64,000 nt of DNA from Kitasatospora phosalacinea. Lineage in GTDB: Bacteria > Actinomycetota > Actinomycetes > Streptomycetales > Streptomycetaceae. The stretch is from positions 12,463-76,462 of the forward strand of contig NZ_JNWZ01000032.1 of NCBI RefSeq assembly GCF_000716545.1, in the 5' to 3' direction. Both the position numbers and the translations under genes were made by a program. This document shows, piece after piece, positions 52,223 through 61,728 of this stretch (positions within the stretch are counted from its first letter, which is position 1; each line of letters opens with the position of its first letter). The notes under the pieces were generated by a model. It made no database searches. It was not told the DNA's origin and saw nothing but the letters and a program-made list of their open reading frames with translations.

Positions 52223-53299
52223 GTGACCAGCAACGAGACCGGGGCGACCTACGCCGCCGCGGGTGTCGACATCGAGGCCGGCGACCGCGCCGTCGAGCTG
52301 ATGAAGCAGTGGGTGAAGAAGAGCAACCGGCCCGAGGTGGTCGGCGGGCTCGGCGGCTTCGCCGGACTGTTCGACGCCTCCGCCTTCAAGCGCTACGAGC
52401 GCCCGCTGCTGGCCACCGCCACCGACGGCGTCGGCACCAAGGTCGCCATCGCCCAGGCCATGGACAAGCACGACACCATCGGCCACGACCTGGTCGCCAT
52501 GGTCGTCGACGACCTGGTGGTGTGCGGCGCCGAGCCGCTGTTCATGACCGACTACATCTGCGTCGGCAAGGTCGTCCCGGAGCGGGTCGCCGCGATCGTC
52601 AAGGGCATCGCCGAGGGCTGCACGCTGGCCGGCTGCGCGCTGGTCGGCGGCGAGACCGCCGAGCACCCGGGCCTGCTCGGCCCGGACGAGTACGACGTCG
52701 CGGGCGCCGGCACCGGCGTGGTCGAGGCGGACGCCCTGCTCGGCCCGGACCGGGTCCGGGCGGGCGACGCGGTGATCGCGATGGCCGCCTCCGGCCTGCA
52801 CTCCAACGGCTACTCGCTGGTGCGGCACGTGCTGCTGAACCAGGCCGGCTGGTCGCTGGACCGCCGGGTCGAGGAGTTCGGCCGCACCCTCGGCGAGGAA
52901 CTGCTGGAGCCGACGAGGATCTACTCGCTGGACTGCCTGGCGCTGGCCCGGGCCACCGAGATCCACGCCTTCTCGCACGTCACCGGCGGCGGCCTGGCCG
53001 CCAACCTGGCCCGGGTCATCCCGGACGGCCTGCACGCCCGCCTCGACCGCGGCACCTGGTCGCCGCTGCCGGTGTTCCGCACCGTCGCCAAGGTCGGCGC
53101 CATGCAGACCCTGGAGATCGAGAAGACCCTGAACATGGGCGTCGGCATGGTCGCCGTCGTCCCGCCGGAGTCGGTCGACACCGTCCTCGCCGTCCTGGAG
53201 GACCGCGACGTGGAGGCCTGGCTGCTGGGGGACGTGGTCGAGCGCACCGACGAGCACGACGGCGGCGCCGCGCTGTACAACGCCTACGAGGCGTTCTGA
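52223..53299 (+). CDS. purM: Phosphoribosylformylglycinamidine cyclo-ligase
   Basis: AIR synthetase, which closes the imidazole ring in purine synthesis. It starts TGATYAAAGVDIEAGDRAVE and contains the ATP-binding core LLATATDGVGTKVAIAQAM, MVVDDLVVCGAEPLFMTDYI and GCALVGGETAEHPG. SHVTGGGLAANLARV lies in the C-terminal half. The length of 358 fits. The GTG at 52223 has GAAAGGG nine bases upstream. It ends at a strong hairpin. Confidence 0.95.
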   Translation: MTSNETGATYAAAGVDIEAGDRAVELMKQWVKKSNRPEVVGGLGGFAGLFDASAFKRYERPLLATATDGVGTKVAIAQAMDKHDTIGHDLVAMVVDDLVVCGAEPLFMTDYICVGKVVPERVAAIVKGIAEGCTLAGCALVGGETAEHPGLLGPDEYDVAGAGTGVVEADALLGPDRVRAGDAVIAMAASGLHSNGYSLVRHVLLNQAGWSLDRRVEEFGRTLGEELLEPTRIYSLDCLALARATEIHAFSHVTGGGLAANLARVIPDGLHARLDRGTWSPLPVFRTVAKVGAMQTLEIEKTLNMGVGMVAVVPPESVDTVLAVLEDRDVEAWLLGDVVERTDEHDGGAALYNAYEAF

Positions 53300-53311
53300 T
53301 CCCGGGCACAC

Positions 53312-53348
53312 CGAGGGGCCCCGCCGCGCGGTGCGGCGGGGCCCCTCG
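53312..53348. terminator. Terminator after purM
   Basis: A perfect 16-base-pair stem (CGAGGGGCCCCGCCGC and complement) with a five-base loop lies 12 bases past the purM stop. The convergent DUF3073 gene ends about 100 bases further. Confidence 0.76.
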
Positions 53349-53450
53349 TGCTCGGCCGGGTCGCCGCGGGGCGGCGGTGCGCGGCGCGGGGACGCCGAAA
53401 ACCGGCCCGGCGCTCACGGGGAGCGCTCGGACCGGTCCGGTCGGAGAACG

Positions 53451-53690
53451 TCAGGCGCGGCGACGAGCCGGAGGGGTGTCCTCGTCGTCATCGTCGTCGT
53501 CGTTGTACCTGTCCGCGTAAGCCGCGTAGGGGTCGTCCTCGTCGTCGTCCTCGATCGGTTCAGGCTCGATCGCGGTGGACGGAGATACACCCAGCTCGTG
53601 AGACAGACGGTTAGCGTCGAACCCGCCGCTGTTGTACTTCAGCTCGCGGGCGACCTTCGTCTGCTTGGCCTTGGCCCGGCCGCGCCCCAT
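53451..53690 (-). CDS. DUF3073 family protein
   Basis: A 79-residue protein. The basic N terminus MGRGRAKAKQTKVARELKYN is invariant in the DUF3073 family of actinobacteria. A middle part (LSHELGVSPST) is followed by a strongly acidic tail with a run of six aspartates, then RRR. The function is unknown. A basic head with an acidic tail suggests binding to nucleic acid or ribosome. The gene is conventionally found between purM and a valine dehydrogenase gene in Streptomyces, as here. Confidence 0.85.
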   Translation of the reverse strand: MGRGRAKAKQTKVARELKYNSGGFDANRLSHELGVSPSTAIEPEPIEDDDEDDPYAAYADRYNDDDDDDEDTPPARRRA

Positions 53691-54062
53691 GGGTCGACCC
53701 CCTCAACGGTGGGGCTCACGGCCCCGAGTCTGACACGTGTTGATGATCAGGTCCGGCCTGCCCGAAGTGGGAAACCGTCCCTTGGAGCATTAACGGTACC
53801 TGTTTCCGCCGCCGTACGGTACGTCGCCCGTGTGACGTGGCGCGCACCCGAGCCCCCCCGAACCGGGTCCTCCCAGGTCAGAGGGGAATTACGGTGATTT
53901 CGCAGGCTGTCCGGCAGGTGACCGGACCCGTCGTTCCTGCAGAGATTATCCCCCGAAGGGGGCGCGGTATCGCCCGATCGGGGGACGGACTGAGAATCCG
54001 GTTCCACATCGTGATGCGCGGGGCCGGGCGATGCCGGCCCCGCGCACGGCGGGCGGCGGCGG
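53691..54062. other. Upstream region of the DUF3073 gene
   Basis: The 372 bases between vdh and the DUF3073 gene contain comparatively AT-rich patches. There is a repeated ACGGTAC motif (near 53790 and 53815) and a small hairpin (CCCCCGAAGGGGG at about 53951-53963). No gene or known riboswitch is recognisable. It probably carries the DUF3073 promoter. Confidence 0.4.
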
Positions 54063-55205
54063 TCAGCCCCGGCGGGCCGCCGGGAGCAGCACCGAGCGCA
54101 GCGCGCTGATCTCCCGCATCCGCTTCTCGGCGAGCCGGTCGGCGGCGACCGCGGGCGGGACGCCGTCGGCGGCGGCCCGGGTGAAGATCTCCAGGGTGGT
54201 GTCGAAGATCCTGGACGCCTTCTTCTTCGCCCGGTCGAAGTCGAAGCCCTCGATCTCGTCGGCGACCTGGATCACGCCGCCGGAGTTCACCAGGTAGTCG
54301 GGCGCGTACAGGATGCCGCGGTCGGCGAGGTCCTTCTCGACGCCGGGGTGGGCGAGCTGGTTGTTGGCCGCGCCGCAGACGATCGAGGTGCCGGCCGCGC
54401 CGAGCGCGCCGACGGTGTCGTCGGTGAGCGCGCCGCCGAGCGCGCACGGGGCGTAGACGTCCAGCGAGGCGTTCAGCAGGGCGGCGGTGTCGGCCACCAC
54501 CTCGACCCGGGGGTGGGCGGCCCGGACGCGGTTCACGGCCGCCTCGGAGACGTCCGTGACGACCACGGTGGCGCCGTCCTCGACCAGGTGGCCGACCAGG
54601 TAGTGGCCGACCTTGCCGACGCCCGCGACGCCGACCCGCTTCCCGCTCAGGGTCGGCTGGCCCCAGCGGGCCCGGGCGGAGGCCCGCATGCCCTGGAAGA
54701 CGCCGAAGGCGGTCAGCACCGAGGAGTCGCCGGCGCCGCCGTGCTCGGGCGAGCGGCCGGTGACGAAGGAGGTCTCCCGGGCCACCACGTCCATGTCCTG
54801 CACGTAGGTGCCCACGTCGCAGGCGGTGACGTAGCGGCCGCGCAGGGACTCCACGAAGCGCCCGTAGGCGCGCAGCATCGCCTCGTTCTTGTCCCGGTCC
54901 GGGTCGCCGATGATGACGGCCTTGCCGCCGCCGAGGTCGAGCCCGGCGAGGGCGTTCTTGTAGCTCATCCCGCGGGAGAGGTTCAGCGCGTCCTGCAGCG
55001 CCTCCTCCTCCGTCCCGTACGGGAAGAAGCGGGTGCCGCCCAGGGCCGGGCCGAGGGCGGTGGAGTGGATGGCGATGATCGCCTTGAGGCCGGAGGAGCG
55101 GTCGTGGCAGAGCACGACCTGCTCGTGCCCCTCGCCCTCCTGGCCGGTGCCGAAGACTCGGCCCAGCACGCCTGGTGCGGGGTGCGTGGTGTGTACGTCG
55201 GTCAC
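54063..55205 (-). CDS. vdh: Valine dehydrogenase (Glu/Leu/Phe/Val dehydrogenase family)
   Basis: Oxidatively deaminates branched-chain amino acids with NAD. The substrate domain has [20 protein letters not shown] and the lysine-containing [20 protein letters not shown]. The Rossmann fold starts [34 protein letters not shown] and [16 protein letters not shown] are typical of leucine/valine enzymes. In Streptomyces the enzyme supplies building blocks for macrolides. Its place beside DUF3073 and near bldC agrees with the vdh locus known in that genus. The ATG at 55205 starts [11 protein letters not shown]. Confidence 0.9.
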   Translation of the reverse strand: MTDVHTTHPAPGVLGRVFGTGQEGEGHEQVVLCHDRSSGLKAIIAIHSTALGPALGGTRFFPYGTEEEALQDALNLSRGMSYKNALAGLDLGGGKAVIIGDPDRDKNEAMLRAYGRFVESLRGRYVTACDVGTYVQDMDVVARETSFVTGRSPEHGGAGDSSVLTAFGVFQGMRASARARWGQPTLSGKRVGVAGVGKVGHYLVGHLVEDGATVVVTDVSEAAVNRVRAAHPRVEVVADTAALLNASLDVYAPCALGGALTDDTVGALGAAGTSIVCGAANNQLAHPGVEKDLADRGILYAPDYLVNSGGVIQVADEIEGFDFDRAKKKASRIFDTTLEIFTRAAADGVPPAVAADRLAEKRMREISALRSVLLPAARRG

Positions 55206-55364
55206 GGTGGTGACTCCAGTAAAGGATGGCCCGCGGCGGTGGTGCGGGCGTCTGGACGAAGCCTAGCCCTGGGATCGCCTTCGAATCTGCCCCTCGGAGG
55301 CCCCCGGAGCACAACGACCGAAGCCGTCCGCACGACACCCCTGACGGCCGTCCCGGGGGCGTGC

Positions 55365-55370
55365 GACGAT
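55365..55370 (+). promoter_or_regulatory. -10 element before the hypothetical gene at 55378 (leaderless)
   Basis: GACGAT ends seven bases before the GTG at 55378, with no useful ribosome-binding site. Confidence 0.4.
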
Positions 55371-55377
55371 GCGGAGC

Positions 55378-56280
55378 GTGACCGCCTGGCGCACGACCGT
55401 GCTTCCTCCGTACACCGCGCAGCTGCGCGTCTACGAGCCGCTGGCCGCCTTCCCCGAGCCCGACCGCGCGCGCTGGCAGGCGTACGCCGCCGAGCACGGC
55501 CCCGACGCCGAGGGGCCGGGGCGGCCGGTGACCGCGGCGGCGCTGGCCGAGCAGCGGGCCGCGCTGGCCGCCGCGGCCTCCCTCACGCCCCGCCCGCTGC
55601 CCGAGAAGGAGGACGAGCGGGCGTACGTGCGGACGCTGGACGGGGTGGTCTACGTGTGCCCCTGGACGACCCGGCTGCGGGGCTGGCTGGCCCTCCAGGA
55701 GCTGCAGCGGACGCTGCCCGCGCACCTGGTGGACACCGTGCTGCCGCCGGCCCTGCGGGCGGCCGGGGAGGCGGACCGGGAGCGGTGGCAGCGGGAGCAC
55801 CCCGACGCCCGGCCGTGGATCGCCTCCAGCCGCTGGGAGGTGCCGCTGCGCTGGTTCCTGCCGTTCGGCGAGGAGGACCGGCGGCACGTGCCGGAGGGCG
55901 AGTACGGCTCGTCGGGGGAGGGCGAGCGGCCGGAGCCGGCCGCGCTGTTCTACCTGACGCCGATGGTGCAGGCCCGCCGCCGGGTGGCCCGGGCGTACCG
56001 GGTGCTGCGGGAGCGGGCGCCGGGCGGGCCGCTGGTGGACGGCGCGGAGGAGGTCGGGCGGTGGCTGGAGGAGTTCCACCCGCGCTCGCTGGTGGAACTG
56101 GACTACGGCGGTCTGGCCCGGCTGCTGGGCCCGCGCGGGCTGGCCGAGGAGCGCTCGGTGGGCGAACTGGCGGACGGGCTGGGCTCCTTGCGGGCCGGGG
56201 ACACCGGCGCGGCGCTGCGGGCCTACGAGGCGCTGACGGCGCGCTGGCGGCGGGTGCTGGCGCTGCGCCAGGCGTCCTGA
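55378..56280 (+). CDS. Conserved streptomycete hypothetical protein
   Basis: A 300-residue cytosolic protein that I recognise only by position; a gene of this kind is usual between vdh and bldC in Streptomyces. It starts VTAWRTTVLPPYTAQLRVYE and contains TLDGVVYVCPWTTRLRGWLA and SSRWEVPLRWFLPFGEEDRR, then LDYGGLARLLGPRGLAEERS. It is rich in Arg, Glu and Trp and has no membrane segment or nucleotide motif. The function is unknown. Confidence 0.75.
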   Translation: MTAWRTTVLPPYTAQLRVYEPLAAFPEPDRARWQAYAAEHGPDAEGPGRPVTAAALAEQRAALAAAASLTPRPLPEKEDERAYVRTLDGVVYVCPWTTRLRGWLALQELQRTLPAHLVDTVLPPALRAAGEADRERWQREHPDARPWIASSRWEVPLRWFLPFGEEDRRHVPEGEYGSSGEGERPEPAALFYLTPMVQARRRVARAYRVLRERAPGGPLVDGAEEVGRWLEEFHPRSLVELDYGGLARLLGPRGLAEERSVGELADGLGSLRAGDTGAALRAYEALTARWRRVLALRQAS

Positions 56281-56765
56281 ACCGGCCGGGGCGCGACGCG
56301 GGGGCGATGATGGGGCGTCAGGAAATTGCCACTGGCCGGATCCGGCGCCAGGGGGGAGGATGGTCCATACCATTGCCCCGGTTTCCGGGACCATGGTCCC
56401 GGATCGGGTCAATCCCCATGGAACGTGATACTACTCACCGTTGACGCGAACTCAGACCTATATGCCAAAATGGGACAACCAGCCCAAGCGCGCGCAGGCG
56501 TGTCGCAACGTGACCGGACGTCACCACTGCGTGACTGTCCGCTATGGGATGGTCCGGGGCCTTCCGTCGCTCTTGAACCCGTGAGGGGTCAATTTTGACG
56601 GTTTGGCCGATGGGGCTGGACGGATGGTGTAGTTGTAGACACCAGGACAAGCCGTTCGTCCTATAACCGACTCGGCCCGTCCGTGCCATTTCGGGCATCG
56701 CGGGCCAAGGTGCAGAATTTGAAGGATAGAACCGCCCTGGTTCGGTTCTCCCGAGGAGGCCGCTC
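56281..56765. other. bldC upstream region
   Basis: The 485 bases contain a perfect 20-base palindrome (given separately) and a comparatively AT-rich segment from about 56420 to 56720. The TATAAC in TTCGTCCTATAACC (about 56663) is the best -10 candidate and would give a leader of roughly 95 bases. No open frame here looks like a gene. Confidence 0.5.
56384..56403. repeat. Perfect 20-base palindrome
   Basis: TCCGGGACCATGGTCCCGGA is self-complementary throughout. It lies about 100 bases after the hypothetical gene and 360 bases before bldC. It could be a terminator-like cruciform or a protein site. Confidence 0.55.
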
Positions 56766-56972
56766 ATGACCGCTCGTACCCCTGACGCCGAGCCCCTGCT
56801 GACGCCGGCAGAGGTCGCCACCATGTTCCGCGTGGATCCGAAGACCGTGACCCGCTGGGCCAAGGCCGGCAAGCTCACGTCGATCCGGACTCTCGGCGGC
56901 CACCGCCGCTACCGCGAGGCGGAGGTGCGCGCCCTGCTGGCCGGTATTCCGGCTCAGCGCACCGAGGTCTGA
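56766..56972 (+). CDS. bldC: BldC, developmental regulator
   Basis: A 68-residue protein of the MerR-like winged helix-turn-helix type that starts MTARTPDAEPLLTPAEVATM. The recognition helix is in VDPKTVTRWAKAGKLTSIRT, and the wing is LGGHRRYREAEVR. It has no effector domain. The sequence and length match Streptomyces BldC as I recall it. BldC binds direct repeats cooperatively and delays entry into development. The ATG follows CGAGGAGG by six bases. A perfect 20-base-pair terminator closes the unit. Confidence 0.97.
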   Translation: MTARTPDAEPLLTPAEVATMFRVDPKTVTRWAKAGKLTSIRTLGGHRRYREAEVRALLAGIPAQRTEV

Positions 56973-57030
56973 TCCCCGTACTTCCCGGGCAGCTCCCCGA
57001 CTCCGCCGGGTCGGGGCGCCGCCGACGGTC

Positions 57031-57080
57031 CGAAGGGCCGTTCCCTCCGACTCCGCCGGGTCGGAGGGAACGGCCCTTCG
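57031..57080 (+). terminator. bldC terminator
   Basis: Arms CGAAGGGCCGTTCCCTCCGA (57031-57050) and its exact complement (57061-57080) flank a ten-base loop. It lies about 60 bases past the bldC stop. Confidence 0.8.
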
Positions 57081-57196
57081 GCGTGCCCGGCCGCCGCGCC
57101 CCGCCGCGCCCCGGCACGCCCGGAGGGGCGCTCCGGGTGGAACGCGCGATTCCCTTTGGGATGACTGGGGGAGGGGGGCATTCCCGGGAAAGTCGG

Positions 57197-57316
57197 TACA
57201 ATTTTACATATTAAATCGGGGCACTTTGTGGAGATGCTCCCGAAGTCGCATCTCAAAAGGTGTCCAGTGACGGTGATCACAGTGGCGTTATCTTGCGCGG
57301 CGCCCCGGAAACGCGA
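57197..57316 (+). ncRNA. Candidate small RNA or orphan promoter in an AT-rich island
   Basis: TACAAT (57197-57202) is a near-consensus -10 element in the most AT-rich stretch of the window (about 57196-57216). Downstream, GAGATGC (57231-57237) and GCATCTC (57248-57254) form a perfect hairpin followed by AAAA. The next strong hairpin (57319-57346) could end a plus-strand transcript. No open frame is present. This is a weak call, listed because nothing else explains the island. Confidence 0.25.
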
Positions 57317-57318
57317 TA

Positions 57319-57346
57319 AGGCCCGGAACCTTACGGTTCCGGGCCT
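57319..57346 (-). terminator. tRNA-Asp terminator
   Basis: A perfect 12-base-pair stem (AGGCCCGGAACC and complement) with a four-base loop lies ten bases beyond the 3' end of the tRNA on the minus strand. Confidence 0.76.
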
Positions 57347-57356
57347 CACGCTACTG

Positions 57357-57430
57357 CGATCCCGACGGGACTTGAACCCGCGACCTCCACCTTGACAGGG
57401 TGGCGAGCTAACCAACTGCTCCACGGGACC
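57357..57430 (-). tRNA. tRNA-Asp (GTC)
   Basis: The minus strand folds as a 74-base cloverleaf. The acceptor arm is GGTCCCG with CGGGATC (one G-U pair) and discriminator G. The anticodon stem is CCACC/GGTGG around CTGTCAA, giving anticodon GTC. The T arm contains GGTTCAAGT. CCA is not encoded. No second copy of the 3' end is visible, so no element appears to be integrated here. Confidence 0.93.
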
Positions 57431-57545
57431 AGTGTTCTGATCCTTGCCCGCCTGCTCTCGCCTGCGAACAAGACAGACTGTACTGCATCGCGACCCCCCA
57501 GGTCGAACCGGCTCCGGAGCACCCCGGAGCCGGTCCGACCCGGCC

Positions 57546-60500
57546 TCACAGGTTCGCCGCCGCGGCCTCCATCGCCTTGAGGATCCGCTTCTCCGACACC
57601 GGGCTCGGCGTCCCCAGCCCCTGCGCGAAGAAGCTCACCCGCAGCTCCTCGATCATCCAGCGCACCGCCCTCACCTCCGGCGACGGCTCCCGGCCCGCCG
57701 GCACCCGCGCCAGCAGCTCCCCGTACGCCTGCTGCACCGCCTGCACCTTCAGCAGGTTCTGCAGGTCGCGCTGCGGGTGGTTGGGCAGCGCCTCCAACCG
57801 GCGGTCCACCGCCAGCAGGTAGCGCTTCAGGTCGCCCAGGCGCTGCCAGCCGGTGTCGGCCACGAAGCCCGGGTGCACCAGCGAGGCCAGGTGCAGCCGG
57901 ACGTCGTTCACCGCGGGGAGCAGCACCGGGCTGGAGACCGACTTCAGCCGGGTGGACGCCTTGTGGAAGGCGATCAGCGCCGACGCCGTCTTCAGCGTGG
58001 TGTCCGCCGACAGCTCGTACAGGTCCGCCCGGACCTTGTCGTACAGCGCGCCGAACGCCTCCGCGTCCCAGGCCGGCCCGCCGTTCAGTTCCATCAGGCG
58101 GTCGGTCGCGGCCGCCACCACGTCCTCGAACAGGGCCGGGACCGACCCGTGCGGGTTGTACGACAGGGCGAGCTTGGCCTGGTTGCCCAGCCGGCCCTGG
58201 ATCGACTTGGCCGGGGAGTTGATCCGCAGCATCAGCAGCCGGCGGGTGCCCGCCCACATCGCCCGCCGCTGGGCCTCCTGGGTGTCGAACAGCTTGATCC
58301 CCACGCCGGTGCCCTCGTCCACCAGCGCCGGGTAGGCGCGCAGCGAGTGGCCCTTGGAGCGCTGCTCGAAGGTGCGCTGCAGGACGGGGAGGTCGTCCGG
58401 CCAGGCGGTCAGGCCGGTGCGCTCGATGCCGCGGCCGGACGCGGCGCTGGAGAGCGTCTCGGACAGCTTCGGCCGGAGCTTGCGGCGCAGTTCCTCCAGG
58501 TCCTTGGACTCGGCGAGCTTGCGCTTGCCGTCCACGACCCGGAAGGTCACCTTCAGGTGGTCCGGGACCCGCTCCTCGTCCCACGCCTCCGGCGGGATCG
58601 GCAGGCCCGACATCCGGTGCAGCACCCGCTCCAGCGTCGGCAGCAGGGGCTCCTGGCGGTCCGTCAGCTCGCGCATCGCCGCCCGGGCGTAGTCCGGGGC
58701 CGGGACGAAGTTGCGCCGGACCGCCTTCGGCAGCGAGCGGATCCAGGCCGTCACCAACTCGGCGCGCAGGCCCGGGATCTGCCAGTCGAAGCCCTCCGAC
58801 ACCACCTGGTTGAGCACCGCCAGCGGGATGTGCACCGTCACGCCGTCCGCGTCGCTGCCCGGCTCGAACTGGTACGTCAGCGGGAAGCGCAGCTTGCCCT
58901 GCTGCCAGAAGTCCGGGTAGTCGGCCTCGGTGACGCCGTCCGCCGAGTCGTTGATCAGCATCGACTTCTCGAAGTTGAGCAGGTCGGGCTGGTCGCGACG
59001 GGTCTTCTTCCACCAGGCGTCGAAGTGCCGCCCGGAGACCACGTCCTCGGGCAGCCGGGCGTCGTAGAAGTCGAACAGGGTCTGGTCGTCCACCAGGATG
59101 TCCCGGCGGCGGGCCCGGTTCTCCAGCTCCTCGACCTCGTCGAGCAGCTTGCGGTTCTCCGCGAAGAACCTGTGGTGGGTCTCCCAGTCGCCCTCCACCA
59201 GCGCGGTGCGGATGAACAGCTCCCGGCACAGCTCCGGGTCGATCCGGCCGTAGTTGACCTTGCGCTGGGCGACGACCGGCAGCCCGTACAGCGTCACCTT
59301 CTCGTACGCCAGCACCGCGCCGGCCTTCTTCTCCCAGTGCGGTTCGCTGTACGTCCGCTTGATCAGGTGCTCCGCCAGCGGCTCCACCCACTCCGGCTCG
59401 ATCTTCGCGTTGATCCGCGCCCACAGCCGGGAGGTCTCCACCAGCTCGGCCGACATCACCCAGCGCGGCGGCTTCTTGAACAGCCCCGAGCCCGGGAACA
59501 CCGCGAACCGGGCGCCGCGGGCGCCCGCGTACTCGCGCTTCTCCGCGTCGAACAGGCCCAGGTGGGAGAGCAGGCCGGAGAGCAGCGCCTGGTGGATCCG
59601 GTCGGCATCGGGCTCGGCGTCGTCGTGGGGCTCGTCGATCGTCACGCCGAGCTGCTTGGCGATGGTGCGGAGCTGGACGTAGACGTCCTGCCACTCCCGT
59701 ATCCGCAGGTAGTTGAGGAACTCGGACTTGCACATCCGGCGGAACGCCGAGGAGGACAGCTCCTTCTGCTGCTCCCGCACGTAGCGCCAGATCGACAGGT
59801 AGGACAGGAAGTCCGAGGTCTCCGACTGGAAGCGGCGGTGCCGCTCGTCGGCGGCCTGGCGCTTCTCGGCGGGGCGCTCGCGCGGGTCCTGGATGGAGAG
59901 CGCGGCGGCGATCACCATCACGTCGCGGACGCAGCCGAGGCGGTCGGCCTCCAGCACCATCCGGGCCATCCGCGGGTCGACCGGGAGCTGGGCGAGCTTG
60001 CGGCCCAGCTCGGTCAGCCGCTTGCGGTGGTCCTTCTCGGCCGGGTCGAGGGCGCCCAGCTCGTGCAGCAGGTTGACGCCGTCCTTGATGTTCCGGGAGT
60101 CCGGCGGGTCGAGGAACGGGAAGGCGGCGATGTCGCCCAGGCCCGCCGCGGTCATCTGCAGGATCACCGAGGCCAGGTTGGTGCGCAGGATCTCGGCGTC
60201 GGTGAACTCGGGGCGGGAGAGGAAGTCCTCCTCCGAGTACAGCCGGATGCAGATGCCGTCCGAGGTGCGGCCGCAGCGGCCCTTGCGCTGGTTGGCGCTG
60301 GCCTGCGAGATCGCCTCGATCGGCAGCCGCTGCACCTTGGTGCGGTGGCTGTAGCGGGAGATCCGGGCGGTGCCCGGGTCGATCACGTACTTGATGCCGG
60401 GGACGGTCAGCGAGGTCTCGGCGACGTTGGTGGCCAGCACCACCCGGCGCTGCGAGGAGCGCTGGAACACCCGGTGCTGCTCGGCCGAGGAGAGCCGGGC

Positions 60501-61517
60501 GTACAGCGGCAGGACCTCGGTGGACCTGAGCTTCAGCTTGGTCAGCGCGTCGGCGGTGTCGCGGATCTCGCGCTCGCCGGAGAGGAACACCAGGATGTCG
60601 CCCGGGCCCTCGGCCTGCAGCTCCTCGACGGCGTCGCAGATGCCCTGGACCTGGTCCCGGTCGCGGTCCCGGTCGTTCTCCTCCTCGTCGGGGTCGGCGT
60701 CCTCGGTGGACTCGACCAGCGGGCGGTAGCGGACCTCCACCGGGTAGGTGCGGCCGGAGACCTCGATGATCGGGGCGTCGTCGAAGTGCGCGGCGAAGCG
60801 CTCCGGGTCGATGGTCGCGGAGGTGATGACCACCTTGAGGTCGGGGCGGCGGGGCAGCAGCTGCTTGAGGTAGCCGAGCAGGAAGTCGATGTTCAGGCTG
60901 CGCTCGTGCGCCTCGTCGATGATCAGGGTGTCGTACTGGCGCAAGTCCCGGTCGGTCTGGATCTCGGCCAGCAGGATGCCGTCCGTCATCAGCTTGACCA
61001 GGGTGTTCTGGCCGGCCTGGTCGGTGAAGCGGACCTTCCAGCCGACCGCCTCGCCCAGCGGGGTGTCCAGCTCCTCGGCGACCCGCTCGGCGACCGTGCG
61101 GGCGGCGATCCGGCGCGGCTGGGTGTGGCCGATCAGGCCCTGGACGCCGCGGCCCAGCTCCAGGCAGATCTTCGGGATCTGGGTGGTCTTGCCGGAGCCG
61201 GTCTCGCCCGCCACGATCACCACCTGGTGGTCGCGGACGGCGGCCAGGATCTCGTCCTTCTTCTGCGCGACCGGCAGCTCCTGCGGGTACCTGATCGCCG
61301 GCACCGCCGCCCGGCGGGCGGCCACCCGGGCCTCGGAACGGTCGAAGTCGGACGCCAGCTCGGCCAGGACCTTCTGCCGGCCCTCGGCCGACCTGACCTT
61401 GCGGGTGCCCTCCAGGCGGCGGCCGAGCCGCTGCGCGTCGCGCAGCATCACGCCGGGCAGCCGGGCGGCCAGCTCCGCGAACGTGGGGGCGGGCTGCGGG
61501 GCTACGGGAGAACTCAC
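57546..61517 (-). CDS. hrpA: ATP-dependent RNA helicase HrpA
   Basis: A very large DEAH-box helicase of about 1,323 residues. Walker A is VIVAGETGSGKTTQIPKICL, the DEAH motif is in LIIDEAHERSLNIDFLLGYL, motif III is in VVITSATIDPERF, and motif VI is in QRKGRCGRTSDGICIRLYSE. A winged-helix/ratchet region and a long C-terminal DUF3418 domain follow, as in E. coli HrpA. Such helicases rescue stalled ribosomes or process mRNA. The GTG at 61517 is chosen because AGAGGG is eight to nine bases upstream; it directly abuts the ATG at 61526, which cannot use it. Confidence 0.92.
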   Translation of the reverse strand: MSSPVAPQPAPTFAELAARLPGVMLRDAQRLGRRLEGTRKVRSAEGRQKVLAELASDFDRSEARVAARRAAVPAIRYPQELPVAQKKDEILAAVRDHQVVIVAGETGSGKTTQIPKICLELGRGVQGLIGHTQPRRIAARTVAERVAEELDTPLGEAVGWKVRFTDQAGQNTLVKLMTDGILLAEIQTDRDLRQYDTLIIDEAHERSLNIDFLLGYLKQLLPRRPDLKVVITSATIDPERFAAHFDDAPIIEVSGRTYPVEVRYRPLVESTEDADPDEEENDRDRDRDQVQGICDAVEELQAEGPGDILVFLSGEREIRDTADALTKLKLRSTEVLPLYARLSSAEQHRVFQRSSQRRVVLATNVAETSLTVPGIKYVIDPGTARISRYSHRTKVQRLPIEAISQASANQRKGRCGRTSDGICIRLYSEEDFLSRPEFTDAEILRTNLASVILQMTAAGLGDIAAFPFLDPPDSRNIKDGVNLLHELGALDPAEKDHRKRLTELGRKLAQLPVDPRMARMVLEADRLGCVRDVMVIAAALSIQDPRERPAEKRQAADERHRRFQSETSDFLSYLSIWRYVREQQKELSSSAFRRMCKSEFLNYLRIREWQDVYVQLRTIAKQLGVTIDEPHDDAEPDADRIHQALLSGLLSHLGLFDAEKREYAGARGARFAVFPGSGLFKKPPRWVMSAELVETSRLWARINAKIEPEWVEPLAEHLIKRTYSEPHWEKKAGAVLAYEKVTLYGLPVVAQRKVNYGRIDPELCRELFIRTALVEGDWETHHRFFAENRKLLDEVEELENRARRRDILVDDQTLFDFYDARLPEDVVSGRHFDAWWKKTRRDQPDLLNFEKSMLINDSADGVTEADYPDFWQQGKLRFPLTYQFEPGSDADGVTVHIPLAVLNQVVSEGFDWQIPGLRAELVTAWIRSLPKAVRRNFVPAPDYARAAMRELTDRQEPLLPTLERVLHRMSGLPIPPEAWDEERVPDHLKVTFRVVDGKRKLAESKDLEELRRKLRPKLSETLSSAASGRGIERTGLTAWPDDLPVLQRTFEQRSKGHSLRAYPALVDEGTGVGIKLFDTQEAQRRAMWAGTRRLLMLRINSPAKSIQGRLGNQAKLALSYNPHGSVPALFEDVVAAATDRLMELNGGPAWDAEAFGALYDKVRADLYELSADTTLKTASALIAFHKASTRLKSVSSPVLLPAVNDVRLHLASLVHPGFVADTGWQRLGDLKRYLLAVDRRLEALPNHPQRDLQNLLKVQAVQQAYGELLARVPAGREPSPEVRAVRWMIEELRVSFFAQGLGTPSPVSEKRILKAMEAAAANL

Positions 61518-61650
61518 TGCGGGCATCCCTCTAGGTTGCAAAAAGTCGGGGCCGGGGCGCACCTCGGTTTTCGAGCACGTCCAGTGTCACAGGCACGGCG
61601 GGCGGACCGCGAACAGCCGGGACGGGGCGTCCCGGGCGCTACCCGGCCAT

Positions 61651-61728
61651 TTCGCCCGGGCACCGTACTGGCTAGCCTGTGGGGAACAGGCTTTCGGGGA
61701 ACAACCACGGGGAAACAGGGGGACGGTC
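61651..61728 (+). promoter_or_regulatory. Promoter of the WXG100 pair
   Basis: TTCGCC (61651-61656) and TAGCCT (61673-61678) are 16 bases apart. The predicted leader carries three direct copies of GGGGAA(A)CA (from 61681, 61697 and 61710), the function of which is unknown. Confidence 0.5.

Noticed and set aside
57357..57430. tRNA-Asp as an integration site
   Set aside because: No second copy of the tRNA 3' end and no integrase gene are present in the window.
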